The position numbers and the translations under genes are program-made. The notes below the pieces were generated by a model, which was not told the DNA's origin, made no database searches, and saw only the letters and a program-made list of their open reading frames with translations. Source: Anaerococcus provencensis (GTDB lineage Bacteria > Bacillota > Clostridia > Tissierellales > Peptoniphilaceae). Taken from it: a stretch of 46,518 bases of DNA. This document shows, one piece after another, positions 40,926 through 46,518 of the stretch (position 1 is the first letter of the stretch; each line of letters starts with the position of its first letter). The stretch lies in contig NZ_HG003690.1 of NCBI RefSeq assembly GCF_000312365.2, positions 220,997 through 267,514 of the forward strand, given 5' to 3'.

Positions 40926-42746
40926 ATGAGAGAATTTATAAAAATAAGATCTACAAACTTTAACCTTGCCCTAGGCAATGTAAATAAAAATAAAGAGACT
41001 ATCAAAGATTTGGTTAAACAAGCTGATAAAGATGGGGTAAATATTCTTTCCCTACCAGAGCTATCTCTAACAGGAGCAAGTCTTTATGATGGATATTGGG
41101 ATTTGGCAGAAATATGCGAAGATGCAATTATGGACTTGATAGAGTTTTCTAAAGATTATAAGGTCCTATTTTCTGTTGGTTTTCCCTTTAAATACAATAG
41201 AAAAATTTATAATGCAATAGGACTTATTATAAATGGAAGTCTAATAGGCCTTACGACAAAGAAAAATTTAAGTGCCATTGAAAAAAATGTTTTTTCAACT
41301 GATTTGCCAGATGATGATTTTTTAAATGCCTTTGATAGCTGGCCAAATATAAACATATATGATAGTACAATAGATGGACTGGCAATTGATGTAACAATTG
41401 GCGAAGACGAAGAAATGACTATTCCTCGTAGTTTAGAGTATAAAGCAAAGCTAGGAGAAAGACATGAGATTATCCTACACCCTTGTGCCAATCCCAAATT
41501 TGCTCTTAATGAAGAAGATATAATAAATAGAGTAAAATTCTTATCCAAGGATGTGACTTATGTTCTTACTTCTTCTGGCATGGGCGAATCTAGCACAGAT
41601 TTTGTCTATGGTGGTCTAAATGTCATAGCAAATGATGGAGAAGTATTTACTCATACATCAAATGCTCCTATTGATTATATAGGCAAATATTATATAAATG
41701 TTGACGAGGACAGTCTATTTCCAACTACATTTACCCAAGAAACTAATAAATGCGAAAAATTTCCTTATCTACCAGATTATGAAAGAGGCGAACAATACGT
41801 AAATGATGTTTTAGATATTGGAGCGACAGGTCTAATAAGTCGTATGAAGCATATTGGGATAAAAGATGTATTCTTGGGAGTGTCTGGTGGCCTTGATTCA
41901 ACCATGGCTCTTTTAACCATAGTTCATGCTTACAAAAAAGAAGGATGGGATTATTCGGGTATCCATTGTTACACCATGCCAGCCTTTGGAACAAGTGATA
42001 GAACAAAGTCAAATGCCTATAAGTTATGTCAAGCTTTAGGTTTAGAATTAGAAGAGATTAATATTTCAGAAGCTGTAAGTATACATCTTAGAGATATCGG
42101 CCATGATGGCAAGACATCAGACACAGCTTATGAAAATGCCCAAGCTAGAGAGCGCACCCAAGTTCTCTTTGACCTTGCCAATATGGGCAATGGCATAGTT
42201 ATAGGTACTGGAGACCTATCAGAAAATATGCAAGGCTTTGCAACCTACAATGGCGATCAGATGAGCAATTACTCACTAAATGCAAGCCTTATGAAAACTG
42301 AAATCCGCTATATTGTAGGGGCAATTGCAGAAAAAACTGACAATATAAAATTAAAGAGTGTATTAAATGATATACTCGATACACCAATTTCACCAGAACT
42401 AGTAAATGAAAGTGCTGAAGAAATCAGTCAAAAAACAGAAGATATCATAGGCCCATATGAACTAATTGATTTTTTCATATATAATCATATGACCAAACAT
42501 ACAAGGCCAATAGAAATCTTGGAAGATGCCTATAGCGCCTTTGAGGACAGCTATGACAAAGAAACTATTAGAAAATGGCTAATATCATATTATAAGAGAT
42601 TTACATCTAGCCAATTTAAAAGATCAGCAAGTGTTGATGGGCCAAATATCACAGGCAGGTCCTTTAGTCCAAGAGCTGGATTTAAGATACCATCAGATAT
42701 GTCCTATGCTTCATATATTGAGGAATTAAATGAAAAAGAAGACTAA
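40926..42746 (+). CDS. nadE: NAD synthetase with N-terminal nitrilase-like domain lacking the catalytic Cys
   Basis: The 606-residue protein has the two-domain layout of glutamine-dependent NAD synthetase: a nitrilase-like glutaminase (about 1-290) and the ATP pyrophosphatase synthetase (about 300-606) with GVSGGLDSTMAL, IGTGDLSE and KRSASVDGPNITGR. It amidates deamido-NAD. In the glutaminase part, Glu45 (SLPELSLTG) and Lys112/113 are kept, but the usual EICED reads TIGED, with Gly159 in place of the nucleophile Cys. The domain may be inactive, with ammonia as the donor. The metallophosphoesterase gene overlaps its end by 17 bp. Confidence 0.92.
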   Translation: MREFIKIRSTNFNLALGNVNKNKETIKDLVKQADKDGVNILSLPELSLTGASLYDGYWDLAEICEDAIMDLIEFSKDYKVLFSVGFPFKYNRKIYNAIGLIINGSLIGLTTKKNLSAIEKNVFSTDLPDDDFLNAFDSWPNINIYDSTIDGLAIDVTIGEDEEMTIPRSLEYKAKLGERHEIILHPCANPKFALNEEDIINRVKFLSKDVTYVLTSSGMGESSTDFVYGGLNVIANDGEVFTHTSNAPIDYIGKYYINVDEDSLFPTTFTQETNKCEKFPYLPDYERGEQYVNDVLDIGATGLISRMKHIGIKDVFLGVSGGLDSTMALLTIVHAYKKEGWDYSGIHCYTMPAFGTSDRTKSNAYKLCQALGLELEEINISEAVSIHLRDIGHDGKTSDTAYENAQARERTQVLFDLANMGNGIVIGTGDLSENMQGFATYNGDQMSNYSLNASLMKTEIRYIVGAIAEKTDNIKLKSVLNDILDTPISPELVNESAEEISQKTEDIIGPYELIDFFIYNHMTKHTRPIEILEDAYSAFEDSYDKETIRKWLISYYKRFTSSQFKRSASVDGPNITGRSFSPRAGFKIPSDMSYASYIEELNEKED

Positions 42747-43530
42747 AATTATAACAGGCCTTGCACTAGCAGGGCTTTGCTTAGCTTTATATGTAGATAG
42801 ACAATGTTTTGTCGCAAAAGAAGAAAAAGTTATACTAAAATCTGAAAAAATAAAAAAGCCAATAAAAATTACCCAGATAACAGATTTTCATTCAAATGCT
42901 ATCAAAAATCTTGATGAGGTCCTAGAAAATATACAAAACTTCAACCCAAATCTAGTAATATTGACAGGTGATATCATAGACTATGGAACTGATAAGAAAA
43001 TAGAAAGGTCTGTGTGTTTTTTAGAAAAACTAAGGTCCTTAAATATAAAAACCTACTATATAACAGGTAACCACGAAGAAGCTGGAGCAAACTTGGATAA
43101 GTTTTTAAGCGAGATTGAAAGACTTGGAATCACATACCTTAAAAATGAGGGCGAGAGATTAAATATAAATGGCAATAAAGTTTATCTTTACGGCACAAGT
43201 ATGTTTGATTTTTCATATGAAAATTATAAGGCAGATGATGAAAGTGTAAATATAATTCTAAGTCATTTTTCAAAAAATGTCAGGGATAACTACCAAGGGA
43301 GTGAAGACTTCATATTCTCAGGCCACACTCACGGAGGCCAAGTCAGACTACCAATAGTAGGTGGACTAGTAGCCCCGGGAGAAGGATTTTTCCCAAATTA
43401 TGACAAAGGAGCCTTTAAATTCAATGATTCAATAATATATATAGACAGCGGACTAGGAAACACCTTCCTACCCCTACGCTTCATGGACCAAATACAGTAT
43501 AGTAATATAGTACTAGCGCCAGTAGTTTAG
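42730..43530 (+). CDS. Membrane-anchored metallophosphoesterase (YkuE-like)
   Basis: The 266-residue protein has an N-terminal membrane helix or signal anchor (about 5-22) and a calcineurin-like phosphoesterase domain. Metal motifs are TDFHSNA (DxH), LTGDIIDYG (GDxxD), ITGNHEE (GNHE) and FSGHTHGGQVRLP (GHTHGGQ). The layout resembles YkuE-type enzymes that face the cell surface; the substrate is unknown. The ATG overlaps nadE by 17 bp. The last 15 bp, including TAG 43528-43530, lie inside the tRNA-Arg gene, so tRNA maturation would remove the end of this message. Confidence 0.88.
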   Translation: MKKKTKIITGLALAGLCLALYVDRQCFVAKEEKVILKSEKIKKPIKITQITDFHSNAIKNLDEVLENIQNFNPNLVILTGDIIDYGTDKKIERSVCFLEKLRSLNIKTYYITGNHEEAGANLDKFLSEIERLGITYLKNEGERLNINGNKVYLYGTSMFDFSYENYKADDESVNIILSHFSKNVRDNYQGSEDFIFSGHTHGGQVRLPIVGGLVAPGEGFFPNYDKGAFKFNDSIIYIDSGLGNTFLPLRFMDQIQYSNIVLAPVV

Positions 43531-43589
43531 TGGTAAAACAAAGGTGTCCGAAGCCTAAGATGGGGGTTCGATTCCCTCTTGGCGTGCCA
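43516..43589 (+). tRNA. tRNA-Arg(CCG)
   Basis: The acceptor strand GCGCCAG pairs with TTGGCGT (two G-T pairs), followed by G and an encoded CCA. The D arm is GTTT...AAAC. The anticodon loop GTCCGAA presents CCG, reading CGG arginine. The T arm is GGGGG-TTCGATT-CCCTC. The total is 74 nt. The first base pair of the anticodon stem is A-A, a minor weakness. The 5' end overlaps the phosphoesterase gene by 15 bp. Confidence 0.9.
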
Positions 43590-43590
43590 A

Positions 43591-43748
43591 CAAGCCTGCC
43601 CGGCTTCCTGTGAGGGCCCGTGCCCAAAAGGCACGGAATAACCGCAGGAGCGAAGCGACGAGGACCAAATCAAGAATGCCCAGATTCCTGTAAGGGCCAG
43701 TGCCCAACAGGCGCGAAACAACCGCAGGCTGAAAGCTGAGGACCAATA
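43591..43748 (+). repeat. Two tandem GC-rich ~80-bp repeats after tRNA-Arg
   Basis: Unit 1 (43591-43670) and unit 2 (43671-43748) both start CAAG, share TTCCTGT-AGGGCC, GTGCCCAA, AACCGCAGG and end GAGGACCAA. Unit 1 contains CCGTGCC-CAAAA-GGCACGG (43618-43636), and CCTG with CAGG can close an outer stem. A degenerate third copy (CGGCCCAAAAGTCACGG to AAAGCTGAGGA) lies at about 43843-43904. Base composition is far richer in G+C than the rest of the window, suggesting structured RNA or acquired repeat DNA. No protein is encoded. Confidence 0.75.
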
Positions 43749-43752
43749 CAAG

Positions 43753-43843
43753 CCCCTACGAAAACCCGCTTTCTTCGAAAGCTCTTCCGTGCTACCGCAC
43801 TAAGTTTTCGGGGTAAATATGCGAAATCAACGCATATTTACCC
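43753..43843 (+). ncRNA. Candidate structured RNA: three-way junction plus 13-bp hairpin
   Basis: CGAAAAC (43759-43765) pairs with GTTTTCG (43804-43810) and encloses two hairpins, GCTTTC-TTC-GAAAGC (43768-43782) and GTGC-TACC-GCAC (43789-43800). Directly after comes a perfect 13-bp stem, GGGTAAATATGCG with CGCATATTTACCC (43811-43843, 7-base loop). No T run follows, so it is not a terminator; a true terminator lies 60 bp on. The whole sits on the same strand and probably in the same transcript as tRNA-Arg. No known RNA family is recognised. Confidence 0.5.
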
Positions 43844-43901
43844 AGCTTCCAGAGAGTATTCGGCCCAAAAGTCACGGAACAAAATCGGTCCACAAAGCTG
43901 A

Positions 43902-43936
43902 GGAATAATGCAAAAGTCATTATTCCTATTTTTTTA
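43902..43936 (+). terminator. Terminator closing the tRNA-Arg/repeat transcript
   Basis: GGAATAATG-CAAAAGT-CATTATTCC followed by TATTTTTTT. It lies at the end of the degenerate third repeat and implies that the 300-bp GC-rich block is transcribed from upstream. Confidence 0.85.
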
Positions 43937-44149
43937 AAATTCTTTCTCATAAAAATCATTCAAAACTTATTTTAATTCGTAAATTCCTTATCCTAATTGC
44001 CAAAAATTGATTCCACCCTTATCACTTTTCTAAAGCATAATAATAGATTAATTTGCTAATTTATTTCTTTTATCGCAAAAAAGAGGTAAAATTATTTTAA
44101 ATATTGTTTTTAGAAATAGTTACAATAATATTAAGAATAAGGAGTTAGT

Positions 44150-45010
44150 ATGAGAATAGCAAGAGAAAAAATATGGATAACCGGATCTTCTGGTAGACTT
44201 GGCACTTCTATGCAAAGACTATTGGATCCTTTGGATTCAGAAATTATAGCTACAGATAAGCATGAAGTTGATATTACAAAGCAAGATGAAGTTAGAAAGT
44301 TTGTTAGCCGTATTAGACCTAGCGTTATTATTAATTGTTCAGGTATGTCAAATAGAGATAAGTGTGAAGCTGACCCAGATGGTGCATTTTTGTTAAATGC
44401 CATAGGAGCTAGAAATGTTGCCATTGCTTCAAATACCTTTATGGCAAAACTTGTTCAACTTTCGACAGCCGATGTTTTTGATGGAACAAGTTTCAAATCC
44501 TATACAGAATTTGACAAGGCCAATCCAAAGAGTGTTTATGGCAAGAGTAAGTTTGAGGGGGAAAACTATGTTAGAGAATTTTCTAATTACCATTTTATTA
44601 TTAGGGTAAGTAGGCTATATTCTCGTGAGAATCAGTTTGTCGAAAATATTTTAAAACAAGCTGATAGTGGAAAAGTAGAGGTTGCAAAAGACTTATATAT
44701 GTCACCAACTCCTGCTTTTGAGCTAGCTAATTTCCTCATACCTTTGATTGAAACTAATTCGTTTGGTACCTACCATGCTTCATCAGGAGCCTATACTTCT
44801 ATGTATGACTTTGCTAAAGAAATCCTAGATTATTGTGGCAAGGATGCTGAGATAATAGAAACAGAAGACAATCCAAGTATGCTTGCAAGGCCAGGATTCT
44901 ATGCCTTGGAAGATTATATTCTAAAAATAACTGATGGGTATAAGATTCCACATTGGAAGGATACCTTACATGAATATATAGATAGGGAGGGATTAAATGA
45001 AAAAAAATAG
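44150..45010 (+). CDS. RmlD-like NAD(P)-dependent SDR reductase
   Basis: The 286-residue protein is an extended short-chain dehydrogenase of the dTDP-4-dehydrorhamnose reductase (RmlD) group. It has a nucleotide-binding WITGSSGRLGTS (about 9-20), a VDITKQDEV stretch, VIINCSGMSNRDKCEADP, STADVFDG and the catalytic YGKSKFEGE (YxxxK). No other rhamnose or sugar-nucleotide genes are near, so a real role in dTDP-rhamnose synthesis is doubtful. AAGGAG precedes the ATG. It overlaps the following symporter gene by 14 bp, indicating one transcript. Confidence 0.85.
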   Translation: MRIAREKIWITGSSGRLGTSMQRLLDPLDSEIIATDKHEVDITKQDEVRKFVSRIRPSVIINCSGMSNRDKCEADPDGAFLLNAIGARNVAIASNTFMAKLVQLSTADVFDGTSFKSYTEFDKANPKSVYGKSKFEGENYVREFSNYHFIIRVSRLYSRENQFVENILKQADSGKVEVAKDLYMSPTPAFELANFLIPLIETNSFGTYHASSGAYTSMYDFAKEILDYCGKDAEIIETEDNPSMLARPGFYALEDYILKITDGYKIPHWKDTLHEYIDREGLNEKK

Positions 45011-46256
45011 AAGAGACATATCTCCATCGAAAAAAATATTCATTGCCCTAATTGCGGGTTTAATTTTTGGGATAATATTGCACAATTTTGTGCCAGATTC
45101 TCATTTCAAAAATTACATTTTAATTGAAGGAATATTTTATACCCTAGGTCAACTTTTCATAAGATTAATGCAAATGTTAGTTGTACCACTAGTATTTTTC
45201 TCAATTGCAGACGGTTGTAGAAACTTAGGTGATACAGAAACTTTGGGCAAGGTTGGTATAAGAATTGTAGTATTTTATCTATTTACTACTGCTCTAGCTA
45301 TAGTTATAGCCCTTGGCCTTTCTAGCTTGATTGGTCCTGGTAAGGGCATGAATATGCAAATTGGTGATCAAAATTTTGAAGTTGCTAACGCAGATATTTC
45401 CCTTAAAGATACCATTCTTGATTTTATACCTACAAACCCAGTAGGGGCTCTTGCAGAAGGTAATATGATTCAAATCATAATATTTGCAGTGCTTGTAGGG
45501 CTATTAATTGCATCAATGGAAGATAGGTTAGTTTCTCTTGGCAATATAGTTACTGAGATGAATGACCTTATGATGGGAATGACAGCATGGGTTATGAAAC
45601 TTGCACCAATGGGTGTATTTTTCCTAATATCTAGAACATTTTCTAACCTAGGCTTTGATGCTATCTTATCTATGCTATCATATATGGCATCAGTTCTTGG
45701 TGGCCTTGTAGTCCAACTACTAGTAGTTTATATGATTTTGTTGACTGCCTTTGTAAGAGTGAATCCATTTAAGTTTTTAAAGAAATATGCGCCTGTAATG
45801 ACCTTTGGTTTTTCAACAGCATCATCTTCTGCTACCGTCCCAATCAATATTCAAACACTTGAAGATATGGGAGTTGATAGGAAAATATCATCATTTACTA
45901 TCCCTCTTGGGGCAACAGTAAATATGGATGGTACGGCTATCATGCAAGGAGTAGCAGTAGTCTTTATAGCCAATGCTTACGGTATTACCCTAAGTCCAAC
46001 AGACTTTTTGACAGTAATACTTACAGCGACAATTGCTTCAGTTGGTACAGCTGGTATACCATCAGTAGGTTTAGTAACACTTTCAATGGTTCTAGAATCA
46101 GTTGGCCTTCCAGTAGAAGGTATTGCAATCATCATGGGTATAGATAGAATCTTAGATATGGCAAGAACGACAATAAACTTATCTGGCGATGCTACAGGTA
46201 CAATAATTGTAGCAAACTCAGTTGGAGCCTTTGATAAAGCAAAATTTAATAGTTAA
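44997..46256 (+). CDS. Dicarboxylate/amino-acid:cation symporter (DAACS family)
   Basis: The 419-residue membrane protein is a GltP/DctA-type symporter with about eight helices and two re-entrant hairpins. Key motifs are GFSTASSSATVPINI (the serine-rich HP1 tip), GATVNMDGTAIMQG (the NMDGT motif) and the HP2/TM8 region ending MGIDRILDMARTTINLSGD, with the Arg and Asp that bind acidic substrates. It imports glutamate, aspartate or a dicarboxylate with Na+ or H+. GGGAGGG precedes ATG 44997, which lies within the end of the RmlD-like gene. An IS begins 7 bp after its stop. Confidence 0.92.
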   Translation: MKKNRRDISPSKKIFIALIAGLIFGIILHNFVPDSHFKNYILIEGIFYTLGQLFIRLMQMLVVPLVFFSIADGCRNLGDTETLGKVGIRIVVFYLFTTALAIVIALGLSSLIGPGKGMNMQIGDQNFEVANADISLKDTILDFIPTNPVGALAEGNMIQIIIFAVLVGLLIASMEDRLVSLGNIVTEMNDLMMGMTAWVMKLAPMGVFFLISRTFSNLGFDAILSMLSYMASVLGGLVVQLLVVYMILLTAFVRVNPFKFLKKYAPVMTFGFSTASSSATVPINIQTLEDMGVDRKISSFTIPLGATVNMDGTAIMQGVAVVFIANAYGITLSPTDFLTVILTATIASVGTAGIPSVGLVTLSMVLESVGLPVEGIAIIMGIDRILDMARTTINLSGDATGTIIVANSVGAFDKAKFNS

Positions 46257-46290
46257 AAAATAAGGGGCTGTTGCAAAAGTCCTAACATAG

Positions 46291-46325
46291 AAAAAAGACG
46301 AGGAAACTAAACATCCTCGTCTTTT
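46291..46325 (+). terminator. Hairpin terminator inside the IS left end
   Basis: AAAAGACGAGGA pairs with TCCTCGTCTTTT and is followed by T's. It should end symporter transcription and shield the transposase gene from outside promoters. Confidence 0.8.
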
Positions 46326-46342
46326 TCTGATACAATGTATTT

Positions 46343-46518
46343 ATGAAAACCGTTACAAATACATCATCACTAACTAATTTTACACTAGTTAATGATACAA
46401 TTCAATTAAAATTAAACTTTAATACAGAAATATACATTCAAAATGATGTTAAACTAAGGCTTGTAAAAAATATAATTGAAAGGATAGATCTAGCAGAATT
46501 AAAAAAAGTCTACTCATC
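46343..46518 (+). CDS. IS1182-family transposase, N-terminal part
   Basis: The frame starts MKTVTNTSSLTNFTLVND and runs open to the window edge (58 codons), without the C-terminal catalytic domain. The opening residues, with FTLVNDTIQLKLNFN and a helix ending LAELKKVYS, are typical of IS1182 transposase N-termini. It begins about 79 bp inside the terminal repeat, after an internal terminator hairpin. No ribosome binding site is obvious before ATG 46343. Whether the gene is complete cannot be seen here. Confidence 0.8.
   Translation, partial: MKTVTNTSSLTNFTLVNDTIQLKLNFNTEIYIQNDVKLRLVKNIIERIDLAELKKVYS

Larger units (their letters stand above)
46264..46518 (+). mobile_element. 5' end of an IS1182-type insertion sequence
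   Basis: The left terminal inverted repeat starts GGGGCTGTTGCAAAAGTCC, the typical IS1182-family end. An outward-shielding hairpin terminator and the first 58 codons of a transposase follow before the window ends. It is inserted 7 bp behind the symporter gene. Its end sequence differs from the IS at the left edge of the window, so the two are probably different copies or subtypes. Confidence 0.85.

Noticed and set aside
43591..43748. CRISPR array
   Set aside because: The repeats are about 80 bp, directly adjoining and imperfect, without spacers or cas genes.
43527..43751. Minus-strand reading frames with ESNPHLRLR-type ends
   Set aside because: This is the classic false protein made by translating the reverse complement of a tRNA and its repeats.
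43759..43810. Integron attC-like recombination site
   Set aside because: The folded shape is similar, but the outer arms do not match the core-site consensus and no integrase or cassette gene is nearby.
43811..43843. 13-bp hairpin as a terminator
   Set aside because: The stem is perfect but is not followed by a T run; a proper terminator is found at 43902-43936.

Overview
The window is AT-rich, gene-dense chromosomal DNA from a low-GC, Gram-positive anaerobe. The Firmicute-type gene set (veg, family II pyrophosphatase, T-box-controlled argGH, M18/M20 peptidases, FprA-type flavoprotein, DUF1858 redox protein, K+-dependent membrane pyrophosphatase) and codon use point to Peptoniphilaceae, most likely Anaerococcus or a close relative. 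This placement is inferred from gene content, not from a marker-gene comparison. No phage, CRISPR array or plasmid function is visible. Both ends of the window lie inside IS1182-type insertion sequences: the decayed 3' end of one on the left and the intact 5' end of another on the right.

Positions 1-7.4 kb hold an IS remnant, a small lipoprotein, and a divergent catabolic locus. On the minus strand are PTS EIIB, EIIC and a short GrdB-like protein. On the plus strand are a MupG/DUF871 protein, CutC, a glycosylasparaginase and an M20 dipeptidase. I read this as a pathway that imports a phosphorylated amino-sugar, muropeptide or glycopeptide fragment and takes it apart in the cytoplasm. It is the best candidate for an undescribed system here. 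Positions 7.4-11 kb carry purine salvage (xpt, NCS2 permease), an M18 aminopeptidase and a thiamine-binding-fold protein. Positions 11-19 kb carry a CNNM/CorC-like protein, CBS-type pyrophosphatase, Nudix hydrolase, DUF1858 protein, htpG (with a CIRCE-like operator), a second M18 aminopeptidase and veg.

An IS200-like element at 19.1-19.8 kb abuts a ykoFEDC-type thiamine/HMP ECF transporter operon (19.8-23.1 kb). Next come rpsF-ssb-rpsR and hppA, then a 174-bp MITE beside the promoter of a T-box-controlled argGH operon (26.6-29.6 kb). After tRNA-Leu(AAG) comes ispE-murI-ppx-ppk1. With two pyrophosphatases, a polyphosphate kinase and an exopolyphosphatase, the window is rich in pyrophosphate/polyphosphate metabolism.

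From 34.7 to 46.3 kb are a VanY-like carboxypeptidase, RidA, a peroxiredoxin, an aldehyde dehydrogenase, an FprA flavoprotein, a broken acyl-CoA dehydrogenase-EtfA fusion, NadE (apparently lacking its glutaminase cysteine), a metallophosphoesterase whose end overlaps tRNA-Arg(CCG), a GC-rich block of tandem repeats and strong RNA-like folds, an RmlD-like reductase and a dicarboxylate/amino-acid symporter. Stretches not mentioned (for example 376-510, 34590-34774, 39467-39628 and 43937-44149) show only AT-rich spacer and weak promoter-like sequence.
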